From NCBI GenBank assembly GCA_016296575.1, contig JAEDJA010000013.1, forward strand, positions 1 to 60,891: DNA of 60,891 bases. The letters run 5' to 3'. Of the stretch, positions 45,844 through 54,530 are shown in pieces. The notes beneath the pieces are model-generated. The model searched no databases. It was not told the DNA's origin and saw only the letters and a program-made list of their open reading frames with translations. The stretch's first letter is position 1, and each line of letters begins with the position of its first letter. The DNA is from Treponema sp. Its GTDB lineage: Bacteria; Spirochaetota; Spirochaetia; Treponematales; Treponemataceae. The position numbers and the translations under genes were made by a program.

Positions 45844-47910
45844 CTAGAACCCCTGAACAACATTTGAAATTGTCTGAAGATTTGAGTTTTTATCAATGTA
45901 GATTGGATTTGTTGTAGAATTGGCAAGATCACCATTAAAACGATTTTTTGTCATGGAACCGTTAGTGGTAAATACTTCTGCAATTCGGCCCATTTCTCCG
46001 CTTACAGAAAGGCTGTTATTTTCAAGAGTAAGTTCACCTTCTCTGCAGGAAATACAAACTGCGGTATTTGAAACTGCATTAAGGAAAGAATCATTAACAA
46101 AAACCTTGCTTTTATTTGCTGAGATGACTGAACCATAGCTATGGCTTGTAAGAGAAACCGCACAGTTCAAAAGCGTAATAACAGAAAGATTTGAATTAAA
46201 AACTGTACCATTAATGCCAAGAGAAACAGAAAAATCACAATTTTCCAAAAACAGAACAGCATTCTCCAGTTTAATCAATGAAAGCATGTTCTTTTTTCGT
46301 GACATTGAAGAATCAGCTTCGAATTTAATATTTTTTACAGTAAGAGAAGATGCCTTAACCACAAGATTACTTTCTGAAGGGAAAACAATAACGCCATCGT
46401 CAATTCCTTCAATTACACAATTTGATAGAAGCTCCGTAATACCTTCTTTCATTTCAAGTCTTCCACTTACGAAAATACGAGCATAACGATTTTTATTAAC
46501 TGCCTGCATGCACTGTTCCAAAGAAGAAAATGGATGTTCGGCTGTACCTTCAGAAATGGATGAATCTGAAGAAGCATTTACATAATAGTTATAACGGTCA
46601 ATTACAACAGCATATTCTGCTACTTCAGACTGATTTTTTCCATCGCTGGACCAGGCAATTACTTTAAGATATGTAGCATTATCTTCTGAAGGTTTAAGAA
46701 TCAGTTTTGTACTTCCTGATTTCTGGAAAACATCACTCATTGAAACATTATCAAACATTTCATTTTCAGGATCAAAAACATTACTTCTGTCTTCTATGGC
46801 AAAGGGATCGCTAATCTGAATATAAAGCTTTGCTTTAGGATCAGTAGAAATATCAACTTCAACTGATTCACGAGAATAAAATCCCTGAGCACTGGAAACA
46901 AATACAGGTTTTTGTGGAGGACATTTATCAATAGAATATGGAACAGAAATAATTCCCTGATAAACTGAATCTGAGAAAATCTTCAGATTTGCAACACCCT
47001 TGTACTCATCCCCATAAAAAGTATCGATTGTTACACTTGTAAAAAGCTCCTGGTAAATTGAATTATCAGGACACATGGAATAAGAATTTTCTTCCTCAAA
47101 ATAAATTTTAAGGCTGTCATTTTCAGCTTTTATTACATTAATCTGCGGTTTTACAGGAAGTTCAAAAAATTCAACAGGATTTCCTTTTTCGTAAGCAATG
47201 CTCTGCCAGTAGATCATGTGTGGTTCACTACGGTCAAGATAAACTTTGTCTTTTGGAAGCTCCCAATAACCGTCGTCAATTTTATAAATAAAATCCTGAT
47301 TTTCAAAGGTAATATAATTCCAGTCTTCTACAGAAAAAGGCACATCAACACGACTGAAAATACCTGAAGCACGGGGATTTGTCTTCATAAGAAACTTCCA
47401 GTTTTTCCCATTTTCACGAAGTCTTACTGTTAGATATCGGGAAAGAGGACATTCTTCGCTATAGGAGATTGTACGTCCTTTCAGGAAAACAGGATTTTTA
47501 TCACCAAGGGCATATTCCATTGATTCTGGCACATTTAGTTCAGCCCCTGCAAGATAATTAAGAACGCCCGTAGACATAAACGATTGAAGAAATGCAGAGG
47601 TTTCAGCGTTTCCAAAATCCTCTTCAACACGGTAATTAACTTCAATGTTTTCGGAAGTACCGTCGTAATTATTTTTACAGATGCGAAGCTTTACATCGCC
47701 AGTAAGATCAATAAGAACCGGACCATCGTAGGCAAGTCCAAACTGATATGGATCAGATCCGTCGATTGAATAGAAAAAGTCGCTCTCCCCTGTATTGTCA
47801 ATTACCAGCATCTGACGGTTTGACCAAGTACCAGGCTCCGGACTAATAACAGGCTGGGCAAAAAGAGAAAAACCAAATGCTAAAAAACAAAGGATAAGAA
47901 ACTTTTTCAT
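45844..47910 (-). CDS. Exported chitobiase-like plus beta-helix protein
   Basis: A 688-residue exported protein; the signal peptide ends in SLFAQP. Close behind it a CHB_HEX_C-type beta domain is seen (FFYSIDGSDPYQFG), the kind found at the end of chitobiase/beta-hexosaminidase. The middle has several Ig-like strands, including a second domain with EVDISTDPKAKLYIQIS. From about residue 480 the sequence becomes a right-handed parallel beta-helix with short repeated rungs, often NxS or LENC. No catalytic site can be identified. Likely a cell-surface or periplasmic adhesin-like or carbohydrate-binding protein. No strong ribosome site precedes the ATG; it starts 13 bases after the upstream gene. 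Confidence 0.72.
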   Translation of the reverse strand: MKKFLILCFLAFGFSLFAQPVISPEPGTWSNRQMLVIDNTGESDFFYSIDGSDPYQFGLAYDGPVLIDLTGDVKLRICKNNYDGTSENIEVNYRVEEDFGNAETSAFLQSFMSTGVLNYLAGAELNVPESMEYALGDKNPVFLKGRTISYSEECPLSRYLTVRLRENGKNWKFLMKTNPRASGIFSRVDVPFSVEDWNYITFENQDFIYKIDDGYWELPKDKVYLDRSEPHMIYWQSIAYEKGNPVEFFELPVKPQINVIKAENDSLKIYFEEENSYSMCPDNSIYQELFTSVTIDTFYGDEYKGVANLKIFSDSVYQGIISVPYSIDKCPPQKPVFVSSAQGFYSRESVEVDISTDPKAKLYIQISDPFAIEDRSNVFDPENEMFDNVSMSDVFQKSGSTKLILKPSEDNATYLKVIAWSSDGKNQSEVAEYAVVIDRYNYYVNASSDSSISEGTAEHPFSSLEQCMQAVNKNRYARIFVSGRLEMKEGITELLSNCVIEGIDDGVIVFPSESNLVVKASSLTVKNIKFEADSSMSRKKNMLSLIKLENAVLFLENCDFSVSLGINGTVFNSNLSVITLLNCAVSLTSHSYGSVISANKSKVFVNDSFLNAVSNTAVCISCREGELTLENNSLSVSGEMGRIAEVFTTNGSMTKNRFNGDLANSTTNPIYIDKNSNLQTISNVVQGF

Positions 47911-47923
47911 ATATTTTTATAAA

Positions 47924-48541
47924 TTAAAGTCCAAGATAAGGACCAAGAACATCCTTAAGCTCAGGATCTTCCGAATAATAATAATCTTCAAGTTCTTTCT
48001 GAGAAAGTCCTACAAGCTCATGACTCATGTAGTGAATCCAACGGTTTTCATCAGGATTGTTGATTTCAAACTTTCGAGCATAATAATCCGGCTGAATTGG
48101 AAGCTGTTCTTTGTAATATGTAAAATATTTATAATCGTGAACAACAACCTTAATATCATCACGTGGCATGCCTCGGGAATTCATAAGGGTTTCTACAAGA
48201 CTGTTGATTGTACGTCCTGAATCAAAAATATCATCAACAAGAAGGATTTTATCACCTGGTCGAAGATTTTCAGGAGGATAAGTCCATCCATCAATATAAA
48301 CTTTTGTATGCTGAGCAACATCAGAATAAGAACGAGCAACAACACCGGCATAAAGAGCTGGATGTCGTTTTTCGGCTTTGCAGACAATTTTAAAATATTC
48401 ACTAATTACATTTGCCATATAGGCACCGCCGCGAAGCGAACAATAAATAACATCAGGAATAAATCCGTCATCGTGAATCTTTTTAGCAATCTTTAATGCA
48501 TTATTGCGAACTTTGTTATAAGGCAGGAATTCTTTAATCAT
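47924..48541 (-). CDS. Phosphoribosyltransferase (hypoxanthine/xanthine-type)
   Basis: A 205-residue PRTase. The PRPP-binding loop is KILLVDDIFDSGRTINS (about 98-114), and SLRGGAYMA near 35-43 is the pyrophosphate loop. The type resembles xanthine/hypoxanthine-guanine phosphoribosyltransferases, so a purine salvage role is likely, but the base cannot be fixed by eye. The C-terminal region (EINNPDENRWIHY) is like that of the xanthine-type enzymes. It heads the minus-strand operon containing rnhB. The promoter's -10 box (TATAAT) is 6 bases before the ATG. Confidence 0.85.
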   Translation of the reverse strand: MIKEFLPYNKVRNNALKIAKKIHDDGFIPDVIYCSLRGGAYMANVISEYFKIVCKAEKRHPALYAGVVARSYSDVAQHTKVYIDGWTYPPENLRPGDKILLVDDIFDSGRTINSLVETLMNSRGMPRDDIKVVVHDYKYFTYYKEQLPIQPDYYARKFEINNPDENRWIHYMSHELVGLSQKELEDYYYSEDPELKDVLGPYLGL

Positions 48542-48547
48542 TCTTCT

Positions 48548-48599
48548 ATTATATTACTGTTTATCAAAAATTGCAATTTTCAGAAAATAAGAATAAAAT
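48548..48599. promoter_or_regulatory. Bidirectional promoter sharing a palindromic -35 hexamer
   Basis: The hexamer TTGCAA at 48571-48576 is its own complement and matches the -35 consensus 4/6 on both strands. Minus strand: 17-base spacer, TATAAT (48548-48553), 6 bases to the phosphoribosyltransferase ATG. Plus strand: 17-base spacer, TAAAAT (48594-48599), 7 bases to the EAL-gene ATG. The whole unit is 52 bases, exactly the size of the 21217-21268 unit. Confidence 0.5.
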
Positions 48600-48606
48600 G
48601 TATCAC

Positions 48607-50832
48607 ATGAGTAAGAAAACAGAAAAAAGACTTCTCCGTCTTAAAAGAAAAAGTATTATTCCATCAATTATTGTTTTCACATTGATATTTGTAATTTCAA
48701 TTTCAATTATTTCACTGGTATTTGCAACATTTGCATCTTCTATTATCCAGAGTAAATACACAGCATCCATTCAAGATACAAAAGTACTGAGCCGGCTTGC
48801 CTCAGAAGAATACAAGGCAGGAAAAGCTTTTCAGAACATTCTTGAAGAAAGAGCCAGTAACACGGAATTTGGTAAAGATTTAGTTGTTTTTGACAGGAAT
48901 AAAAATATCGTTGCTAAAACAGGTGATATTACAGTAAACCTGAGTAAAAAATATGATTATGTTACCGACATCGGTCTTATTGAAAAAGGATATTTTTATG
49001 CAGACACTAATGAAGAATCAATCAAAGAGCTTTTTGCAATTAATTTTTTTGAAGCAGTAAAACTGACATTTAAAGAAGTAGAAAAACTTGCAGAAAAAAA
49101 CAAGATCTCCATCGAGGAAGATATTCAAGCTCGGGATCGTGATTTTAATGATATCAACGGAATTACTCAGGGAATTCATACAGGAAAAGAGCTTGTACAC
49201 GCATCCCCATGGCTTTCGGAAGAAGTTTTTGAAACTTATTTTTGGACAGAAAGCGAGATTATGGGAACAGACTACACATTCTGCATGAAATGCCAATTCT
49301 CACTTAAGCGAAGTGACCTTATTGTTGCAGTTATAATGGTTTTCATAATCTGTTTCATGATAATCATTCTTCTTGTAATCCTTCTTATTAATATTCTTGT
49401 TACAATTTTCAGCCAGCGTAAAACCCTGAAGCTGCTTATTACTGACCCAGTTACTGACGGAAATAACTGGTTTTATTTCAAAAACCAGTCTTCAAAGGTG
49501 CTGAGCAATTACCGTAATAACGGAAAAACCTTTGTTATGGTAGATTTGACCATCAGCAAATTCAATGCTTACAGAACCCATTACGGAACAGAAAAATCAG
49601 AAAAGCTTCTGGAGCTTATAAACAATGCGATTGAATTTAACTTAAAAAAAGATGAAATCTGTGCAATACATGACAACGCTTCTTTTGCTGTTCTTCTGAA
49701 GATGCCGGTACGAAATACAGTTCCTACACGAAATGTAGTAAATGAAACTGGAAAAAATCTTCCAAAAGAAGTTTTGAATGCATCTTATGAAGCTTCAATG
49801 GAAGACTGTCTTTATCGTATAAAAATCATTATGAAAGATATTAAAGAATATCTTTCAAGGTGGGATGCAGATAATAGTACCAAGTCCCTGGTTTTCCATA
49901 TAGGTGCCTGTATTATTCCATCTGTACGTGCTCACAACGGATGGGCAAACCGTCACCAGACTTTTGACACTGACACTCTTTACAATAATGCTGTTATGGC
50001 ACGGCAGAAGATCAATGAAACTGAAGGCGACTCAACAATCCTTTTCAATAAACAGATGTATGAGGATGTGCTTTGGGAACACAAGGTTGAAGAAAACATG
50101 CAGGATGCCCTGGATAATGAAGAATTCAAGGTGTACATCCAGCCAAAATACAATCCTTCCAATGATACCCTGGCCGGTGGTGAGGCTCTTGTAAGATGGA
50201 TTAGTCCTAAAGACGGCTTCATCAACCCTGGAAAATTCATTCCTATACTTGAAAAAACAGGTTTTATTACTCGTCTTGATGATTACATGATTTCACATGT
50301 GGCTGCACTTCAGGCTAAGTGGCTCGAAGAAGGTAAAAACATTGTTCCTGTATCAGTAAACGTAAGTCGTGCTCATTTTGCCATGGAAAATCTTGCGGAA
50401 CATATCAGAGATCTTGTTGATGAATACAAGCTGCCACATAAATTCATTGAAATTGAACTTACAGAAAGTGCCTTCTTTGATGATAAGAATGCTCTTCTCT
50501 CAACTGTAAAACGGCTTCAGGAATTTGGATTTGAAGTATCCATGGATGACTTTGGTTCAGGATATTCTTCACTAAACTCTTTAAAAGACCTGCCTTTGAA
50601 TGTTCTTAAACTGGACGCTGAATTCTTCCGTGGAGAAGACAATGAAAACCGGGGAGAAATAGTTGTAGCAGAAGCAATTCAGCTGGCACGAAAACTGGAC
50701 ATGAGAATTGTTGCAGAAGGTATTGAAAAGAAAGAACAGGTTGAATTCCTGAAAAACCAGGGCTGTGATATGATTCAGGGCTTTTTCTACGCAAAACCGC
50801 TGCCAATAGAAGAATACGTTACTAAGATGTAA
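48607..50832 (+). CDS. Membrane-bound c-di-GMP phosphodiesterase (EAL with degenerate GGDEF)
   Basis: About 741 residues. Transmembrane helices near 17-43 and 237-268 enclose a periplasmic sensor region. A GGDEF-like fold follows (about 280-440), but the GGDEF loop reads HDNASF, so cyclase activity is lost. The EAL domain is intact: GGEALVRW near 526, SVNVS, IEIELTES, MDDFGSGYSS, LKLD, EGIEKKEQ and QGFFYAKPL. It should degrade c-di-GMP. The frame is open to TTG at 48571 and has an ATG at 48598, but the ATG at 48607 is favoured because the promoter's -10 box ends 7 bases before it. No ribosome site. Its tail overlaps the convergent helicase gene by 11 bases. Confidence 0.88.
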   Translation: MSKKTEKRLLRLKRKSIIPSIIVFTLIFVISISIISLVFATFASSIIQSKYTASIQDTKVLSRLASEEYKAGKAFQNILEERASNTEFGKDLVVFDRNKNIVAKTGDITVNLSKKYDYVTDIGLIEKGYFYADTNEESIKELFAINFFEAVKLTFKEVEKLAEKNKISIEEDIQARDRDFNDINGITQGIHTGKELVHASPWLSEEVFETYFWTESEIMGTDYTFCMKCQFSLKRSDLIVAVIMVFIICFMIIILLVILLINILVTIFSQRKTLKLLITDPVTDGNNWFYFKNQSSKVLSNYRNNGKTFVMVDLTISKFNAYRTHYGTEKSEKLLELINNAIEFNLKKDEICAIHDNASFAVLLKMPVRNTVPTRNVVNETGKNLPKEVLNASYEASMEDCLYRIKIIMKDIKEYLSRWDADNSTKSLVFHIGACIIPSVRAHNGWANRHQTFDTDTLYNNAVMARQKINETEGDSTILFNKQMYEDVLWEHKVEENMQDALDNEEFKVYIQPKYNPSNDTLAGGEALVRWISPKDGFINPGKFIPILEKTGFITRLDDYMISHVAALQAKWLEEGKNIVPVSVNVSRAHFAMENLAEHIRDLVDEYKLPHKFIEIELTESAFFDDKNALLSTVKRLQEFGFEVSMDDFGSGYSSLNSLKDLPLNVLKLDAEFFRGEDNENRGEIVVAEAIQLARKLDMRIVAEGIEKKEQVEFLKNQGCDMIQGFFYAKPLPIEEYVTKM

Positions 50833-52996
50833 GGAAATTTCTTACAATACTAAGTGTATCTTCAAAGGATTCACTGCTTTTTTTGCACTGCGGAAGGCTT
50901 GAAAGAAAAATACTTCCGTAGCGCTTTTCTATAATGCGACGGTCAAGGCAGACTACAACACCACGGTCAGTTCCACTTCTGATTAAACGCCCTGCACCCT
51001 GACGGAATTTAATTACAGCCTCTGGAACAGACAGTTCCATGAAGGAATTTCCTCCACGCTTTTCCACAGCCTCACTTCGTGCAGTAAATACAGGATCAGT
51101 TGGTACAGTAAAAGGAAGTTTTACAATTATAACCTGAGAAAGGCTTTCACCTGGAACATCAACGCCCTGCCAGAAACTGTCTGTAGCAAAAAGAACAGAA
51201 TCCTTTTGATTTTTAAAAGTATCCAGAAGCTTGGCGTTATCATCATCTCCTTGTTTTAAGATAAGTCTGTCAAAACCAGAAGTCAGTTTTACGGTATTGC
51301 AGGCATTTTTCAAAGATTCGTAGCTTGTAAAAAGAACAAGAGTCCGCCCGTTTGCTGCCTTTATAAGACGAGCAATAGCCATTTCAATAAACTGCTGGAA
51401 TTCCATACGGTCTGGAGACGGAATATCATTTGGAACAACAAAAAGCATATTGGAATTGTAATCAAAAGGAGAATCAAAATCCTTGCATACTACCCGTTCC
51501 CGCTGTGCAAAACTCACGCCAGTTCGGCTCATCCAGTAATTAAAAGAACTTCCTGTACGAAGAGTAGCCGAAGTAAATACAACGGTTTTCATAGGGTCAT
51601 AAACACCTTCGTTCATTAATGGAGCAATATCCAAAGGAGTTGCTGTAAAGACAGTGTAATCACCATCTGAGCCCTGTGCCATGCCTGCAGGAAGCCTTTT
51701 TTTCTGAAGCCAGAAAACCTTATCCTGATGTTCATCCCATTCAGTAAATTCCTTAAAAAGAGTAAGATAGCCTTCCAGACGGCGCACAATAATCTTACTT
51801 TCCCAGTAGCTTGGAGTATCTTTGTCCTCCTCGGCAATACCTTCCATAACAAGATTACACACATTTACAAATTCAGAAAGACTTGAACAAAGTTCTCCAA
51901 GAATACTGAGTGTTGGTGAAAAATCTCTGGCATTTAAAGGCGTAATGCGTAATGTATTGTTTCTTTCCAGAAGATCCTGAGACACTACTTCAAGGCGGGA
52001 TATATCATTTCTTATGCGGCCAGTAAGCTCCAGAAGATCAGGAACCTTGTCTTCATTTGCGGAAAGAACAATCAAATTACAAAGAAAACCAGCTTCACTG
52101 CCCTTTCGCTGGCGGTACATCTGATTCAATAATTTAATAAGTCTGAACCGTTGAAAGCTTTCACTAAAAAAACTTGTAGCTGCACTTTCAATACCGTGAG
52201 CTTCATCAAAAACAATCCGTTTATATGCAGGAAGAACTACGGTATCATCATATCCACTGCCATTCATTCGGGCTTCAATATCAGCAAAAAGAAGATGATG
52301 ATTTACTACAAGAATCTGTGCATCGGCAGCTTCCTTTCGAACTTTCATTACAAAGCAGTCGTTGAAATATGGACATTTTCCACCCATACAGGCGTCACTT
52401 TCAGAATTCACTTTAGACCACACACTTTCAGGCGGCATAAAGGAAAGATCGCTTTTACTTCCGTTTTCACTGGTTTTAGCCCAGGAATAGATTCTGTCAA
52501 AGGCGTCAATATCTTCATCAAAAAGATCTTTTAATGCGGCGGCATCCTCCAGTCTTCTTTTACAAACATAATTTTGTCGCCCTTTTAAAAGAATATATTT
52601 GAATGGACGTCCAATTATTCTTTGTACGGCAGGGAGATCTTTATCACAGAGCTGGCTTTGAAGATTGATGGTTCCTGTAGAAATTACAACCCGTTCTTTA
52701 TTTGAAAGGCACCATAAAACAGATGGAATAAGATATGCATAAGATTTACCAACACCAGTACCAGCTTCAAAAACACCAAGCTTTCCTTCGTTGAAACTCC
52801 ATGCAATATGCTTTAAAAGTTCAATCTGACTTGGACGTTCTTCGAAGTGATCAGAAATTTTTGAAAGCGGCCCAGAAGTACTTAAATAATCTCCAGCATC
52901 GTCTATATTCAGTGGGTTTACAGGTACAAGAGAAGATTCGTCATTTTCAGAAATAGAATCAACCTGTGATTCCTGATCTGGGAAATCCTGTTCCAA
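50822..52996 (-). CDS. DinG-family iron-sulphur DNA helicase
   Basis: A 724-residue XPD/DinG-type helicase. Walker A FEAGTGVGKSYAYL is near 76-89. Cysteines that would hold the Fe-S cluster are in NYVCKRR and in SDACMGGKCPYFNDC. Motif II is IVFDEAHGIE near 265, preceded by VVNHHLLFAD. Motif VI is RQGAGRLIRSGTDRG. The start is TTG at 52996 with AGAGG upstream; no ATG lies nearby. About 45 residues precede the helicase core. The protein probably unwinds D-loops or R-loops during repair. No exonuclease domain is fused, unlike many Firmicute DinG proteins. Confidence 0.92.
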   Translation of the reverse strand: MEQDFPDQESQVDSISENDESSLVPVNPLNIDDAGDYLSTSGPLSKISDHFEERPSQIELLKHIAWSFNEGKLGVFEAGTGVGKSYAYLIPSVLWCLSNKERVVISTGTINLQSQLCDKDLPAVQRIIGRPFKYILLKGRQNYVCKRRLEDAAALKDLFDEDIDAFDRIYSWAKTSENGSKSDLSFMPPESVWSKVNSESDACMGGKCPYFNDCFVMKVRKEAADAQILVVNHHLLFADIEARMNGSGYDDTVVLPAYKRIVFDEAHGIESAATSFFSESFQRFRLIKLLNQMYRQRKGSEAGFLCNLIVLSANEDKVPDLLELTGRIRNDISRLEVVSQDLLERNNTLRITPLNARDFSPTLSILGELCSSLSEFVNVCNLVMEGIAEEDKDTPSYWESKIIVRRLEGYLTLFKEFTEWDEHQDKVFWLQKKRLPAGMAQGSDGDYTVFTATPLDIAPLMNEGVYDPMKTVVFTSATLRTGSSFNYWMSRTGVSFAQRERVVCKDFDSPFDYNSNMLFVVPNDIPSPDRMEFQQFIEMAIARLIKAANGRTLVLFTSYESLKNACNTVKLTSGFDRLILKQGDDDNAKLLDTFKNQKDSVLFATDSFWQGVDVPGESLSQVIIVKLPFTVPTDPVFTARSEAVEKRGGNSFMELSVPEAVIKFRQGAGRLIRSGTDRGVVVCLDRRIIEKRYGSIFLSSLPQCKKSSESFEDTLSIVRNFLTS

Positions 52997-53080
52997 AATA
53001 AGCGACCTCTGAAAAAAAGCCTTACAAGTAGATTTATATCAGCAAAAGCAAAAATGAGCTAATGCAGGAAGTTTTTAACC

Positions 53081-53111
53081 AAAAAAAAAGACTTGCAAAA
53101 CTGCAAGTCTT
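53081..53111 (-). terminator. Rho-independent terminator of tRNA-Glu
   Basis: Perfect 10-bp stem (AAGACTTGCA with TGCAAGTCTT), a four-base loop, and a run of nine T on the minus strand. It begins 3 bases after the tRNA 3' end. Confidence 0.92.
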
Positions 53112-53113
53112 AT

Positions 53114-53185
53114 CATCTCCTAGCAGAATTGAACTGCTGTTGTCGGGATGAAAACCCGATGTCCTAACCACTAGACGAAGGAGAC
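53114..53185 (-). tRNA. tRNA-Glu (UUC anticodon)
   Basis: Seventy-two bases that fold as a cloverleaf on the minus strand. The acceptor stem pairs GTCTCCT with AGGAGAT; the outermost pair is G-U. The D arm has the GTCTAGTGGTTAGGAC form typical of tRNA-Glu. The anticodon stem TCGGG/CCCGA encloses the loop TTTTCAT with anticodon TTC. The T arm is AGCAG TTCAATT CTGCT. The discriminator is G. CCA is not encoded, so a CCA-adding enzyme is needed. It has its own promoter and terminator. Confidence 0.96.
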
Positions 53186-53210
53186 TTAATCAGTAACAAC
53201 TGACTTTGAT

Positions 53211-53239
53211 AATATACCAAATCCCCAAAGTTAAGTCAA
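53211..53239 (-). promoter_or_regulatory. Promoter of tRNA-Glu
   Basis: Minus strand TTGACT (53234-53239), 17-base spacer, TATATT (53211-53216) with an extended -10 TG before it. The predicted start near 53204 gives a short 5' leader of about 19 bases for removal by RNase P. Confidence 0.7.
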
Positions 53240-53278
53240 CAGCATGAAAGCATATTTTTAATTTTTTTTTTAATTTTT

Positions 53279-54529
53279 TTACATTCCCATGTCAAATTTT
53301 TTCATGAGCTTTTCACGTAAAGGTTTAGCTTCGTTTTCTTCAAGTCCAAGATCACAGGCCTTGTTCAAATCTTCAAGGGCTTTATCATAATCACTGATTT
53401 CGTAATAAGCCATTGCCCTGCGAAGATGTGTATGCTTCTGGTAATCATTAAGATTTAAAGAATCAGTAAAGCACTTTATTGCCTCATCATATTGTTTCTG
53501 AATTGAATAAACAATTCCCTTGTAATAATAAGTGCGGAATGTTTTTGGATCCAGTTCGATACTCTTGGTAAAATCCTGAAGTGCCAGGTCATTATTTCCC
53601 ATGGAAAAATATGCCATACCACGGTGCTTTAAAATAACTGCAAGTACAATTTTATCCGGCTGTGGTTCTGAATGAATGATTTTTGAATAAATGTTTACAG
53701 CTTCTTCAAGATCGCCCTGGTTGTGAGCATGAATTGCGGCAAGAATCATTTCATCAATTGTACCAGAAACAAATTTTGAAACACGGGAAATATTCTCTTC
53801 AGCTTTTGGCTTAAAGTTTTCATCAGTAAGATTGTCCGCAAGTGCATAAAAAGAATTTCTGCGTTCTGCAATTTCCCGCTGAAGTTTATTTTGATAATCA
53901 CGAATTTCCTGGAAAGTAATATCAGCAAGACTAAGTGATGCATTTAAGGAAGCAAGCTTTCGACGCAAAGGAAGATCCAATGGAGTAAACTCGTTTTTGT
54001 AAATAAGTTCGTGCTCTACTTCAGCCCAGGCATCCTGGAGAATTGTTCTGATTTGGATTTCACAAACTGCATCTTTTGAAAGCGGAGGAAGATCCTTGTA
54101 TTTTTCATCTTTAGGAAGAACGTAGTCAGGAAGTTTTACCAGAACGTGAACACTTTCATATCCAAATTCTGCAAAACTTTTATCTGCACCTTTGTATTCA
54201 ACCTCTGCAATTTCAAAATTTTCTTTAATCTGTTCAACAGCAAGATTAATATCTTCCAAAAAAGCACAGATTACACGAATTCCCATCATATCAGTAAGGC
54301 AGATAAGATCCTTTGCATCAAAAAGCTCAGTAGGTTTCAGACGAAGAATCTTTTTGTAATAGCTTTTAAAAGACTTAACCCGCATCTTGTAAGTAGGCTG
54401 TGAGGAAAGTTTTAAAATTTCGTTCAGTTTCTGCTTTACACCTTCAACTACTTCACCAAGATAAGGTTTGTAGGAATTATAAAGCACTTCTACTCTCTGC
54501 TTTGATGGCAATTCGTTCAGATTCTGCAT
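53279..54529 (-). CDS. RelA/SpoT-domain (p)ppGpp synthetase-like protein with TPR tail
   Basis: Residues 30-200 form a RelA/SpoT synthetase domain: RVKSFKSYYKKI, DLICLTDMMGIRVI, the G-loop FGYESVHV and the signature CEIQIRTILQDAWAEVEHEL. There is no HD hydrolase domain and no TGS/ACT region, so it belongs with the small synthetase group. Residues about 260-400 are three or four TPR repeats (AVNIYSKIIHSEPQPDK, DLALQDFTKSIELDP, AIKCFTDSLNLND). The combination suggests the synthetase is controlled by, or attached to, a protein partner. The ATG is 1 base after hisS, with which it is co-transcribed. The active product (ppGpp or pGpp) cannot be told from the sequence. Confidence 0.85.
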   Translation of the reverse strand: MQNLNELPSKQRVEVLYNSYKPYLGEVVEGVKQKLNEILKLSSQPTYKMRVKSFKSYYKKILRLKPTELFDAKDLICLTDMMGIRVICAFLEDINLAVEQIKENFEIAEVEYKGADKSFAEFGYESVHVLVKLPDYVLPKDEKYKDLPPLSKDAVCEIQIRTILQDAWAEVEHELIYKNEFTPLDLPLRRKLASLNASLSLADITFQEIRDYQNKLQREIAERRNSFYALADNLTDENFKPKAEENISRVSKFVSGTIDEMILAAIHAHNQGDLEEAVNIYSKIIHSEPQPDKIVLAVILKHRGMAYFSMGNNDLALQDFTKSIELDPKTFRTYYYKGIVYSIQKQYDEAIKCFTDSLNLNDYQKHTHLRRAMAYYEISDYDKALEDLNKACDLGLEENEAKPLREKLMKKFDMGM

Positions 54530-54530
54530 A

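Noticed and set aside
53241..53280. T-rich tract after the RelA/SpoT gene as a terminator.
   Set aside because: No stable stem precedes the tract in either direction; it is only low-complexity AT sequence.
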